A stretch of 64,000 nt of DNA from contig NZ_CP039292.1 in NCBI RefSeq assembly GCF_004798665.1, positions 2,480,001 to 2,544,000 on the forward strand, in the 5' to 3' direction. Of this stretch, positions 35,034 to 44,317 are shown piece after piece (position 1 is the stretch's first letter; every line of letters starts with the position of its first letter). Both the position numbers and the translations under genes were made by a program. This DNA is from Actinomyces procaprae. Lineage in GTDB: Bacteria; Actinomycetota; Actinomycetes; Actinomycetales; Actinomycetaceae. The notes under the pieces are model-generated. The model saw only the letters and a list, made by a program, of their open reading frames with translations, searched no databases and was not told the origin of the DNA.

Positions 35034-37115
35034 CTAACGCTCGCCATCGCAGGCGGTAATGCGCCACAGCGTCGCAGTGTCCTGCGAGTCCACCTCCTCC
35101 AAGGCACTTCGCGGCACCCGCGCCAGCGCCTCACCCCACAGGGGCTCACGCACGCCCCCGGTGAGCCCATCGGGCTCGGCATCGTCGCTGTAGTAGTAGT
35201 CGACGCCGTGCCGGTTCAGGATCTCGCATACGCGCGGGTCAGCCTCAATCTGGTCGGCGTGCTCACCGAGCCATCTCAGCTCCGAGCTCGACGGCCTGGG
35301 GCGGGACGGGTAGAGCACTTGCGTCCCGGTCACGCTCCACAGGTACGCACTGCCATTCGAGGGGTCCCCCATGACGACGGCGTCGTCCGGCAGCTCCTGG
35401 CCGATGCGGCGGATGAAGTCGAGCTCACCGTTAGACAGCATGGCGCCGTAGGAGACGCGCTCCGGATCGTGAATCGCGTCAAGCATTTCTACGCGCAGGC
35501 CCCAACGCCATCCGGGCGCCACCAGCAGAGAGGCGACCAGCACCGCCGTCGGCAAGTTGAGTCCCAGCGCCCGCAGCACGCGTCCACGCGCGCCGGGCGA
35601 GCCGCTGCCGGGCGTCCCGAATCGGCGCTGCAGCTGCTCCAGCCCAATGGCTGCGAGCACCAGCATCCCCAGCGTGAGCAGGGGCATGATGCGTGCCCGT
35701 TGCGTGTACCAGGGGCCGGCGAGTGCCCGCAACGGCCAGGACGGCCCGGATGCGAGCAACAGCAGCACCAGGGAGGCTCCGGCTCCAGCCGCCCAGGCGC
35801 GTACGGTCCTGTCCCGCCGCCAGGCGGTGGCGCCCCACACGGCCAGGGCGAATACCACCGCGTTGCCCGGGATCCAGGGAGTGAAGGTGGCCAGCAGCGG
35901 GTGGTCGGTGACCACGGCGAACAGCGTCTCCCAGGTATTGCCCGCGGCACGCGGATAGTTGAACACCGCGCTGAGGGAACGACGCATGATCCACGCCCCG
36001 CCGGCCAGGCCGGCGGTGAGCGCCGCGGCGGAGGCGATGATGCCTGCGCGCGCGGCCGCTCCCCTGTCCCAGGCGCGCCGCAGTGCCGGCAGTCCGGCGG
36101 CCAGCACCACGGGAACACCCAGGACCGCCAGGTTGAACACGGCGGCGCCGTGCGCGATCAGCACGCCGAAGGAACCGACCAGTGCCGGCGTCCAGGCGGC
36201 CGTCCGCGCTCTCACGCCCACACGGCCCGGACGCACAGCGCGCACGAGCAGGGCCAGAGCTCCGGGTAGCACCACCACCGACATGCCGTAGGGCCACACA
36301 CTGGTGAGCAGCAGCAGCGGTGACACCACGGATCCCGACAATGCGGTGCCGACCGCGAGCACGGGGCCGCCGCCGGGAAGAACCTCGCGCAGCAGCGCCG
36401 CCACCCCCAGTGGCCAGACCAGCGCGGCGAGAACCAAGACCATCAGATTCGCACCTGTGACGACGTCGCCCGGCAGTAGCGCGGCGACCGCGTGCCAGCC
36501 CGTGGGGTAGTAAACGCCGGCGCCGTCATACATCGGTGCCAGGCCGCCGAGGAATGACGCCGTCCCGGTTTGCCGCACGAAGGCCGTGGCCGAAAGGTGG
36601 AATACCGCGTCGGAGGCCTGCGCGGGGTTGTCCCAGCCACCCGTTCCAAGCGCTATCGGGATGGCAGTGATGCCGCCCGCCAGGGCGACGGCGAACGTCA
36701 GAGCCGGCCGCTCCCGCCAAGGCAGCGGCCTCCTGTTCAGACCCGCCACGCCCTTGGCCGCCGGCGTCGTCGCGGACGCGGGAGACCAAGGCCGGCTCAG
36801 CGCGATGCCCGTGACACAGCCGACGGCGAGCAGCAGCGCCGGCCAGCCGGTCACCAGGACGGCCGGCTCCCAGCGCTGCCCGGTGCGCTGGGCCGCGACG
36901 GTAGCGATCCCCAGCACGGCGAGAGTCAGTGCCGGTGCTGCCCCCACGGCGGTTACGCCCCTGGCGCCCCAGCTGCGCGCCAAGACCCACCCCGGCACGA
37001 GCAGCAGCGTCACCGCCGCCGCCCCGATCAGTGCCGTGGGCGTCCCGCAGGCCACGGTTGTGGCCGATGCCGGCTCCGCCGCAGTGAGGGCGATTGGAAG
37101 CAGGGTCATGTTCAT
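35034..37115 (-). CDS. DUF6541 membrane protein (paralogue 1)
   Basis: 693 residues, about 13 helices plus a C-terminal soluble domain of about 150 residues. The first long loop has NPAQASDAVFHLSATAFVRQ and YPTGWHAVAALLPG, resembling the acidic loop 1 of GT-C enzymes. The C-terminal part has GDPSNGSAYLWSVTGTQVLYP, DPRVCEILNRHGVDYYYSDD and ends TLWRITACDGER. All three tandem paralogues keep the RVCE/GVCA and terminal TAC cysteines, suggesting an extracytoplasmic disulfide. The function is unproven; lipid-linked glycan modification is inferred from fold and context. Confidence 0.82.
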   Translation of the reverse strand: MNMTLLPIALTAAEPASATTVACGTPTALIGAAAVTLLLVPGWVLARSWGARGVTAVGAAPALTLAVLGIATVAAQRTGQRWEPAVLVTGWPALLLAVGCVTGIALSRPWSPASATTPAAKGVAGLNRRPLPWRERPALTFAVALAGGITAIPIALGTGGWDNPAQASDAVFHLSATAFVRQTGTASFLGGLAPMYDGAGVYYPTGWHAVAALLPGDVVTGANLMVLVLAALVWPLGVAALLREVLPGGGPVLAVGTALSGSVVSPLLLLTSVWPYGMSVVVLPGALALLVRAVRPGRVGVRARTAAWTPALVGSFGVLIAHGAAVFNLAVLGVPVVLAAGLPALRRAWDRGAAARAGIIASAAALTAGLAGGAWIMRRSLSAVFNYPRAAGNTWETLFAVVTDHPLLATFTPWIPGNAVVFALAVWGATAWRRDRTVRAWAAGAGASLVLLLLASGPSWPLRALAGPWYTQRARIMPLLTLGMLVLAAIGLEQLQRRFGTPGSGSPGARGRVLRALGLNLPTAVLVASLLVAPGWRWGLRVEMLDAIHDPERVSYGAMLSNGELDFIRRIGQELPDDAVVMGDPSNGSAYLWSVTGTQVLYPSRPRPSSSELRWLGEHADQIEADPRVCEILNRHGVDYYYSDDAEPDGLTGGVREPLWGEALARVPRSALEEVDSQDTATLWRITACDGER

Positions 37116-37133
37116 GACAGTCGCCGGTCTGCC

Positions 37134-39101
37134 TCAGTCACAGGCGGTGACGCGATACAGGCGCGCGGAGTCCAGCGTCGCCACCAGCTCGAAGCCGGCG
37201 TCAAGGTCGACTTGGTCGTACCCGGGGAAGTACATCCACCGCTCCAGGTCGGCGATGTCCGAGTCGTCGTAGTAGTACGGGGTACCGCCGATCCGGCGAA
37301 CGGCCTCGCACACCCGCGGGTCGGTACCGAACTCGTCGAAGTGCTCGGCGATGAACCGCTCGTCCCATGTGCCGGTCGGGCTCCACGAGCGATGCACGCT
37401 GTTCGCGGGGGTCAGGACCGGGATGAGCCCCGCCCCTGTCTGCGGGAACCCGTAGACGACGGCGTCCTCGGGGAGCCCCGCACCGACCGCCTCCATGCGC
37501 CGGGCCTCCTGCTCGGTGACCCACGGCGGATGCACCAGCACGACGTAACCGCGCGCGGTCAGCTGTCGAAAGGTGCCCAGATTGGGTACGCACACGGCGG
37601 CGACCAGCACCACGGCAACCAGCCAGATGGCGGCGGCCCGGGCTCGCCGCGCGGGCGGCCCCGGCTGCGCCCGTACCAGCCGCCGCTGCGCCCACGCGAT
37701 CGCCACGTCGAGGGCGATTGCGCCGGTAGCCGCCAGGCAGATGACCTCAACCGCCAGGTATCGCGGATAGTCACGCCACCAGCCGCCGACCAGGGCCCAC
37801 CAGCGTCCTTCCGGCAGGATGGTGATCCAGACGCATGCGACCGTCACCGCCAGCGCGCCGGTCAGCACCCTGTCCCCCCGGCGCCGGGTCAGCACTGCAC
37901 CGGCGATGCCCAGCAGAGACAGTGGAAGATAGGACAGTACCGGGGTGGCGACCGGCCAGGTGGAGACCGTCGGATCGTTCAGGAGAAGCGGAGTCAGCAG
38001 GCGCGGCCAGAGGGGACCCTCCCCCCGCGGAAACGAGCCCATGGCCATGAGGCGGGGTACGGCCGGCATCATCAGTACGGGCAGCGCCGCCAGCACGGCC
38101 AGCCCCAGCGTCATGGAGGCCCTCCGGAGCCCCGCCCCGCCCGCAGCGCGAACGCGCGGCAGCAGCCTGACGAACAGGAGGACGCAGGCCACCAGGACCG
38201 CCCACTGTCCCGCACCTGGGCTGGCAATCGCCAGCCCGAGCACAATCACGGCACCGAGCAGCAGTGAGTGCCAGTTGAATGCTTCCCTCCACAGGAGGAC
38301 GACCGCTGCGAGCGCGGCGGGAATCAGTGCGATTGCGAAGCTCCCGGAGGCCTGCGCGTTGAAGGTCAGCATGGAGCCGGGGAACCAGCAGGCGGCCAGG
38401 CCGAGCCAGGGGGCCGACAGCCGGGCCGCCGGGCCGCCGCCGGCAGCAGCCGCGAGCATCGCCATCCCAGCCGGATACAACACCGCGAACAGCGACACCA
38501 CCATGGCGTTGAATACGAAGGGGGTGCCGGCGAAAGGCGTCAGGAAGACCGAGAACGAGTGCCAGACGGTGGGGTAGCTGCCGCCCGTGATCGGAATCGC
38601 CGCCGTGAGTGTGGAGGCGTCCGCGGAGCGGCGAATCTCCTCGATCAGGTTCAGCTGCACCATTGCGTCGTTGTTCTGCAGCAGCGCCCGTGGGGTTCCG
38701 GTCACCTTGGCGAACAGTCCGGCCTGAACACCGCCCGCCGTGACCGCGCCGACAATCGACGCCGCAACCGCGCGACGCCCATGCGCCGTACCGCCCGCGG
38801 CCCCGGCGCCGTGCCGCCCTGCGGCAGTGGTACGGCGCCATCGCCTGCGGAGGACACCGGCGATGGCGCCGGCACCGCCCATGGCCACGAGCAGGGCGCC
38901 GGCCGTTCGCGCATCCCAGGGGATTCCGAGTCGGGACAGGGCGACCGCGGCCGCCCCGGCGCAGGCGACCGTCACCGTCGCCCCGGCGGCGAGCGCCACC
39001 GCCCTATCGGCGCCGGCACCCACCAGGGCAAGCGCGCCGGGCACCAGTATCAGCAGGCTGATCCCGACAGCTGCGAGGACCAAGGCGGCCCATGCGGTCA
39101 T
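37134..39101 (-). CDS. DUF6541 membrane protein (paralogue 2)
   Basis: 655 residues. Same architecture as its neighbours: N-terminal helices, the loop NNDAMVQLNLIEEI with YPTVWHSFSV, and a C-terminal domain with VVYGFPQTGAGLIPVLTP, DPRVCEAVRRIGGTPYYYDD, ending LYRVTACD. It is the most diverged of the three; the loop lacks the SD-x-xH pair of the others. The ATG at 39101 has a GAAGGAG ribosome site 6 nt upstream. The 155-bp gap to the upstream paralogue shows no clear promoter. Confidence 0.82.
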   Translation of the reverse strand: MTAWAALVLAAVGISLLILVPGALALVGAGADRAVALAAGATVTVACAGAAAVALSRLGIPWDARTAGALLVAMGGAGAIAGVLRRRWRRTTAAGRHGAGAAGGTAHGRRAVAASIVGAVTAGGVQAGLFAKVTGTPRALLQNNDAMVQLNLIEEIRRSADASTLTAAIPITGGSYPTVWHSFSVFLTPFAGTPFVFNAMVVSLFAVLYPAGMAMLAAAAGGGPAARLSAPWLGLAACWFPGSMLTFNAQASGSFAIALIPAALAAVVLLWREAFNWHSLLLGAVIVLGLAIASPGAGQWAVLVACVLLFVRLLPRVRAAGGAGLRRASMTLGLAVLAALPVLMMPAVPRLMAMGSFPRGEGPLWPRLLTPLLLNDPTVSTWPVATPVLSYLPLSLLGIAGAVLTRRRGDRVLTGALAVTVACVWITILPEGRWWALVGGWWRDYPRYLAVEVICLAATGAIALDVAIAWAQRRLVRAQPGPPARRARAAAIWLVAVVLVAAVCVPNLGTFRQLTARGYVVLVHPPWVTEQEARRMEAVGAGLPEDAVVYGFPQTGAGLIPVLTPANSVHRSWSPTGTWDERFIAEHFDEFGTDPRVCEAVRRIGGTPYYYDDSDIADLERWMYFPGYDQVDLDAGFELVATLDSARLYRVTACD

Positions 39102-39256
39102 GAAGGCTCCTTCTTCATTCGCAGGCATCTACCTTCGCCAAATTAACACGCCGGGACTCTCCCCCTGGAACCGCTGCGGTGCACGATCCCGGCACGCCTG
39201 CATGCGCACGCCGTCCCTGCACCCGGGGGCCCTCACCGCGGACGCAGGCGGGAGCC

Positions 39257-41314
39257 TCATCCACAGGCCGTGATGAGCCACAGCGTGTGCGCCCCATCGC
39301 TCGCCACCGGCGTCAGCGCCTCACGGGGCAGTTCATCCAGACGATTCCCCCAGCGCGGTGTCTCCGCCCCGCCGGGAGCGCCGCCCTCGGTCGGGTCGTC
39401 ATCGGTGTAGTAGTAGCGGACACCCAGCCGGTCCAGCGCGGCGCACACGCCCGGATCCACGAGTATCTGATCCGCATGGGACGCCACGAAGCGCCGGTCC
39501 GTATCGGTATAGCGGCGCAGCGTCGGGTAGACCACATCCGTTCCGGTCAGCGACAGGTAGTACGCCGAACCGTTGGTGGGCTGGCCGAGGACCACCGCAT
39601 CCTCCGGGAGGAGCCGTGCGGAGGACCGGATGAAGTCCGCCTCGCCGTCGGCGAGCATCATCGGCCAACGGCTGGCGAGCGGCTGATAGGAGAAGGCGAT
39701 CACGGTGTGGTGGAAGGCCGTACGGGCTACAGCGGCCGCGCCCAAGGCCGTCACGCTCACTGCGACCACCACCACGGCCCCACGCACCCATGCGCCGCGG
39801 CGGCGCAACCGGCCCGGTTCCGTGGGCATACGCCAACGGGCACGGGCCGTGTCGACCATCGCCTCAACCGCCGTCGTCGCCAGGACCAGCACGGCGATCT
39901 CAAGCAGGGGAACTATCCGGGCTCGTTGCAGGTACCAGGGTGAGGCCAGCAGCCGCAGTGGGCTGTCGGTGGACACCGACGCGATCATGAGCAGCACGGC
40001 GAGCACCGCTGTGAGTATCGCCCACCGGTGTCGGCGACGCGCCACCGAGACGATCACCCCGACAGCGGCGACCACCGTCAGGCTCGCCCCGCCCCAGCCG
40101 CGGTTGGGGACTGCCCTTATCATCGCCGAGTCGTGGAAGGACTCCCGCAGCACTGCCAGCGCGCTCGCGCTCGGCCGGTGGTAGGTGAACAGCATGCGCA
40201 ACTGGTCCCAGAAGCCGATGATGCCCACCACGACCGCCAGCAGCGCGAAGGCGACGACGGCGAGAATGATGACCCGCTGCCGGTTTCCGGCGCTCCAGTG
40301 CTGTGCCGCCGCCGACAACCCGACCACCAGCAGCGCCGGCACGCCGATAACCGCCAGGTTGAACACGGAGGTGCCGTGCACGGCCACCAAGCCCAGGCAT
40401 GCGGTGATGGCCGCCAGCCAGCCGCCCGCCGTCGAGGCGCCCGCCCGGCGCGCGCCATGCCTGGGTCTGGCGACCATCACCAGGGACACCGCCCCGGGCA
40501 GCAGGCACACCGCCCAACCATAGGGCCACAGGGTCGTCATCAGCACGAAGGGACCAGTGGCAATGGCGGAGGCGAGCACACCGGTCAGCAGTGGCAGTGC
40601 GTCCACCAACCTGCGGGACGGCGCGCTGAACAGGGCGGACAGCAGGGAGGCGCAGCCCAGTGGCCAGACCACTGCAAGTCCGACCAGTGCGGTGAGGTTA
40701 GCCGCCACCGTCACCGGGGCGGGCACGATCGCCGCCAGCGCGTGCCAGCCCGTCGGGTAGTAGTGGACCTCCCCCCAGTACATGGGCGCGAGCGAACCGA
40801 TGGGGTAAGCGTCGGCCAGCGCGCGCATATAGGCGACGGCGTTCAGGTGCCAGACCCCGTCGGAGGCCTGCATGGGCTGATCGGCCTCGCCGATGCCGGT
40901 GATCACGGCCCCCGCGGAGAATGCGGCGGCCAGGGCGATCACCGCCCCGAGCGGCCACCATGGCCCTGGCCCCACCGCGGGAGGACGCAGCCACGCCCGC
41001 AGCCGCCCCCAACCGGTCATCGGCACGGGCGCGTGGCCGTGCCGACGCCGCGTCCAAGCGCGGGCCGCCGCAGCGCCGACCAGGCACACCGCCAGCAGCA
41101 CCGCGGTGCCAACGACGACGGTGACCGTGTTCCAACCGACGTGCCTCCAGTGGTACAGCACGGTCAAGGCGCCGATGGCGGCGGCGGTCATGGCCGGGGC
41201 GCCGCCCAGGGCCTGTAACCGTGCCAGCCCGAAGGCCCGCCCCACCAGGTATCCGGGGGCGAGCAGGAATAACAGTAGAAAGGCGGCCGCAGGCAGTGCC
41301 TGAAGCCAGGTCAC
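39257..41314 (-). CDS. DUF6541 membrane protein (paralogue 3)
   Basis: 685 residues. Loop 1 has MQASDGVWHLNAVAYMRAL and HYYPTGWHALAAIVPAP. The C-terminal domain has GQPTNGSAYYLSLTGTDVVYP, DPGVCAALDRLGVRYYYTDD and ends LWLITACG. Closest to paralogue 1 by eye. The GTG at 41314 overlaps the dehydrogenase stop (GTGA), placing it in the same transcript as the upstream sugar dehydrogenase and glycosyltransferases. Confidence 0.82.
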   Translation of the reverse strand: MTWLQALPAAAFLLLFLLAPGYLVGRAFGLARLQALGGAPAMTAAAIGALTVLYHWRHVGWNTVTVVVGTAVLLAVCLVGAAAARAWTRRRHGHAPVPMTGWGRLRAWLRPPAVGPGPWWPLGAVIALAAAFSAGAVITGIGEADQPMQASDGVWHLNAVAYMRALADAYPIGSLAPMYWGEVHYYPTGWHALAAIVPAPVTVAANLTALVGLAVVWPLGCASLLSALFSAPSRRLVDALPLLTGVLASAIATGPFVLMTTLWPYGWAVCLLPGAVSLVMVARPRHGARRAGASTAGGWLAAITACLGLVAVHGTSVFNLAVIGVPALLVVGLSAAAQHWSAGNRQRVIILAVVAFALLAVVVGIIGFWDQLRMLFTYHRPSASALAVLRESFHDSAMIRAVPNRGWGGASLTVVAAVGVIVSVARRRHRWAILTAVLAVLLMIASVSTDSPLRLLASPWYLQRARIVPLLEIAVLVLATTAVEAMVDTARARWRMPTEPGRLRRRGAWVRGAVVVVAVSVTALGAAAVARTAFHHTVIAFSYQPLASRWPMMLADGEADFIRSSARLLPEDAVVLGQPTNGSAYYLSLTGTDVVYPTLRRYTDTDRRFVASHADQILVDPGVCAALDRLGVRYYYTDDDPTEGGAPGGAETPRWGNRLDELPREALTPVASDGAHTLWLITACG

Positions 41315-42606
41315 TTGCCCCCGCCGATGGTCAGGCGGGGGGTGCCGGACCACAGGGCGGGGTCGGTGGCGCGGCGCCCGTCCAGCAGCAGCCGCACACC
41401 GGGAAGGTCCGCCGGGGTCAGGGCGGCGTACTCGGGGTGGTCGGCCTGCACGATGGCGACGTCGACGGCGTCGCCGAGGTGGTATGCGTCCCAGCCGAAG
41501 CCGGCCAGCTCGGCGTCGGTGTACATGGGGTCGTGCACCAGCACCTGCGCGCCCTTGGCACGCAGCGCCTCGACCGTGGGGAACACGCCGGAGAAGGCGG
41601 TCTCCTTCACCTTGCCGCGGTAGGAGGCGCCCAGCACCACCACGCGCAGGCCCTCCAGGTCACCCAGCAGCTCCTCGGCGCGGTCGACCACGTACTGCGG
41701 CATGGTGGCGTTGAAGGCGCGGGCGGTGCGCACGATCGAGGCGTCCGGGTCGGTGGACAGGTACAGGCGCGGGTAGACGGGGATGCAGTGGCCGCCCACG
41801 GCGATACCCGGCCGGTGGATGTGGGAGTAGGGCTGGGAGTTGCACGCGTCGATGACGCGCTGGATGTCGAATCCGGCCTTGTCGGCGTAGACGGCGAACT
41901 GGTTGGCCAGGCCGATGTTGACGTCCCGGTAGGTGGTCTCAGCCAGCTTGGCCATCTCCGCGGCCTCGGCGGTGCCCATGTCCCACACGCCGTTGGGCTG
42001 GGGCAGGTCGGTGCGCTCGTCGAAGTCGAGTACCTGCTCGTAGAAGCGGACGCCCGCCTCGGTGCCGGCCGCGTCAAGGCCGCCGACCAGCTTGGGGTAG
42101 CGGCGCAGATCGGCGAAGACTCGTCCGGTGAGCACGCGCTCGGGACTGAAGACCAGGTGGAAGTCCTCCCCCTCCTTCAGGCCGCTGATCTCCTCGATCA
42201 GCGGCTTCCAGCGGCCCCGGGTGGTGCCTACCGGCAGGGTGGTCTCGTAGGAGATCAGCGTGCCGGGGGTCAGGTGCGCGGCGAGGGAACGCGTGGCGGC
42301 GTCCATCCACTCGAAGTCCGGCTCCCAGGTCTCGTCATTGACGAACAGCGGCACCACCAGCACGACGGCATCCGCACCGGGAATGGCCTCGGCATAGTCG
42401 GTGGTGGCGCGCAGCGCCCCGGCGGGAACCAGCTGCGCCAGCCGCTCTGCGAGCTCGGCCTCACCGGGGAAGGGCTCACGGGCGGCGTTGACGGCCTCGA
42501 CGGTGGCGGGGTTGACGTCCACGCCGATGACCTCGTGGCCCTTTCCGGCGTACTGGACGGCCAGGGGCAGACCGATCTTTCCCAGGGCGACGACGGCGAT
42601 GCGCAT
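41311..42606 (-). CDS. UDP-N-acetylhexosamine 6-dehydrogenase (WbpA/WecC-like)
   Basis: 431 residues. Three-domain nucleotide-sugar dehydrogenase: ALGKIGLPLA near the N-terminus binds NAD, then YETTLPVGTTRGRW, FSPERVLTG, AKLAETTYRDVNIGLANQF and the catalytic Cys274 in GGHCIPVYP, then LGASYRGKVKETAFSG. The GGHCIPV form, as opposed to the GGGCLPKD of Ugd, marks enzymes acting on UDP-GlcNAc or UDP-ManNAc. It would produce UDP-GlcNAcA for the diacetamido-uronate pathway encoded 10-15 kb downstream; a WecC role (UDP-ManNAcA) is the alternative. Confidence 0.88.
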   Translation of the reverse strand: MRIAVVALGKIGLPLAVQYAGKGHEVIGVDVNPATVEAVNAAREPFPGEAELAERLAQLVPAGALRATTDYAEAIPGADAVVLVVPLFVNDETWEPDFEWMDAATRSLAAHLTPGTLISYETTLPVGTTRGRWKPLIEEISGLKEGEDFHLVFSPERVLTGRVFADLRRYPKLVGGLDAAGTEAGVRFYEQVLDFDERTDLPQPNGVWDMGTAEAAEMAKLAETTYRDVNIGLANQFAVYADKAGFDIQRVIDACNSQPYSHIHRPGIAVGGHCIPVYPRLYLSTDPDASIVRTARAFNATMPQYVVDRAEELLGDLEGLRVVVLGASYRGKVKETAFSGVFPTVEALRAKGAQVLVHDPMYTDAELAGFGWDAYHLGDAVDVAIVQADHPEYAALTPADLPGVRLLLDGRRATDPALWSGTPRLTIGGGK

Positions 42607-42655
42607 GCAGGTTCCTTCCTCAGCAGCTGCGACAAACAGTAGTGAGGATACCCGC

Positions 42656-44311
42656 TCACCGCGTCGAGTCGACCTCGAGCAGCAGGGCATCGTAGTGAGC
42701 CCTGACATGCGTCCAGTCATTGCCGCGCAGGATGTGCTCCTGCTGGCGGCGCCGGTAGTCGGTGTCATCGGCCAGGGCCAGGATGCGGGCGGCGGCCTCC
42801 TGCGGGGTGTTCACCACCCAGTCCTCCGGGAACAGCGCCGCCGGGCCTCCCCAGCGGGCGACGTCGGGCCAGTTGCGGCATACGGGTAGTGCGCCGGAGG
42901 CAACCCCCTCGATGAAGCCCTCATGCGTGCCCTCCCGGCGCGAGGCGGAAATGATCACGCCGGCGCTCCGCAGGTACTGCTCCACCACCTCGGTGCGGCC
43001 GGTGATGGTGACTGCCTTGCCGAGGGCAGCCAGGCGGGCGGTCACGGCGTCGGCGTAGATGCGCTCCTCCGGAGACAGGTGACTCGGAAATCCGGGGCCG
43101 ATGAGCAGCAGATGCCAGGCCTGGTCGGTCTGGCGCAGCAGGTCGAGGGTGTCCAGGGCCCAGGCGGGGTCCTTGCGCAAGGCGGCCCAGCCCACGAGCG
43201 CCAGGGTGCGTGCCGCGCTCGGCTCCTTGGGCAGGGCGAAACGTTGCAGCTGTGCCCGGTTGGGGACGGTAATGACCTCCAGGGTTTCGGGCAGGTGCAG
43301 GCTGGCGCGCAGAATCTCCCGGATTGCAGGGGCAACGGTGACCAACTGGTCCACGGCGGCCCAGTCCACCAGCTGCGGCATGACGGTGGAGGCCTCGTAG
43401 GAATGGATACGGATCAGGAGTCGGGCCTGGGGGGCAAGTACGGGGGCGAGCAGACTCGCCCATACAGCGGCGGCGCTCCCCCACTCCACGAAGATGGTAT
43501 CCGCCCAGGCCAAGGCGGCGGCGATGTCGTCGGATATGCCGGTCAGCAGGCCGGCACCGGCGAGATCCGCCCCGCGGGCCAGCCGCAGGCGGGCGTGCAA
43601 GAGGCTGCGGCGCGATGGCCTGAGGGACAGGTCGAGCAGATCCAGGGTGCGTACCTCGCAGCGCGGGTCGGCGCGGTAGTCCTCGACGATGCCGCGGACG
43701 AAGGTCCAGTTCTTCAGGGAGATGAACAGCACCCGCTCCGGCCCCTCCTTCCGGGCGGAGGCGTGCCGGCGGGAGGCCAGCGGTGCGGTGACGGCGGCCC
43801 ATGCGGCCGAGGCGCGCAGCGGAGCCAGGAATACGGCGGGGTCCGCGGTCAGGGCGGAGGTGGCGGCCGCGAAGTGCAGGCTCGGGTGGAACATCATCCG
43901 CACGGCCATGTCCAGCAGTTCCTCCGCGACCGCGTCGGCGCCGGCCTCCCATGCGGCGTCGGCCTGCGCGAGCAGGTCGGTCAGGGCGTTCGGAGGCAGA
44001 GCACCAGCGGCGGCTTGCGCGCCCGTGTTCATGGCCAGGATGGCCTCCTCGACGGCGACGACGGCCGCCGCTCGTCGACCGACCAGCAGCCCGCGCGCCC
44101 GCCCCAGCAGGCGCTGGGCGCGGGCGTGCTCGCCCCGGTCGGCCAGGAAACGGGCGCGACGGGCCGTCTCGATGGCGCCGCTGACGGCGTCGTCGCGGCG
44201 GATGGCCAGGTGCAGACGCGCCAGGGTTATGGAGGCCAGCGCGGCTCGTCCGGGCGGGGTGACGGCGGCGCGGGAGACGATCCCGGTGATCCCGGTGGCG
44301 GTGCGTGGCAT
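42656..44311 (-). CDS. glycosyltransferase (GT-B, GT4-like) with helical N-terminal extension
   Basis: 551 residues. Residues about 20-180 are Ala/Arg-rich helical repeats resembling TPR-type packing. A GT-B core follows: ERVLFISLKNWTFVRGIVEDY, DTIFVEWGSAAAVWAS, IHSYEASTVMPQLVDWAAVD, LALVGWAALRKDPAWALDTL, ISASRREGTHEGFIEGVASGALPVCRNWP with the donor-site GxxEGFxxG. Likely transfers a sugar in the cytoplasm. It begins 6 bp after the upstream GT2 stop. Confidence 0.82.
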   Translation of the reverse strand: MPRTATGITGIVSRAAVTPPGRAALASITLARLHLAIRRDDAVSGAIETARRARFLADRGEHARAQRLLGRARGLLVGRRAAAVVAVEEAILAMNTGAQAAAGALPPNALTDLLAQADAAWEAGADAVAEELLDMAVRMMFHPSLHFAAATSALTADPAVFLAPLRASAAWAAVTAPLASRRHASARKEGPERVLFISLKNWTFVRGIVEDYRADPRCEVRTLDLLDLSLRPSRRSLLHARLRLARGADLAGAGLLTGISDDIAAALAWADTIFVEWGSAAAVWASLLAPVLAPQARLLIRIHSYEASTVMPQLVDWAAVDQLVTVAPAIREILRASLHLPETLEVITVPNRAQLQRFALPKEPSAARTLALVGWAALRKDPAWALDTLDLLRQTDQAWHLLLIGPGFPSHLSPEERIYADAVTARLAALGKAVTITGRTEVVEQYLRSAGVIISASRREGTHEGFIEGVASGALPVCRNWPDVARWGGPAALFPEDWVVNTPQEAAARILALADDTDYRRRQQEHILRGNDWTHVRAHYDALLLEVDSTR

Positions 44312-44317
44312 CGGTGC

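Noticed and set aside
42921..44317. Continuation of the GT2 frame past 44413 to a 900-residue product
   Set aside because: The sequence becomes Arg/Pro-rich and overlaps a clear glycosyltransferase in another frame; a homopolymer frameshift explains it.
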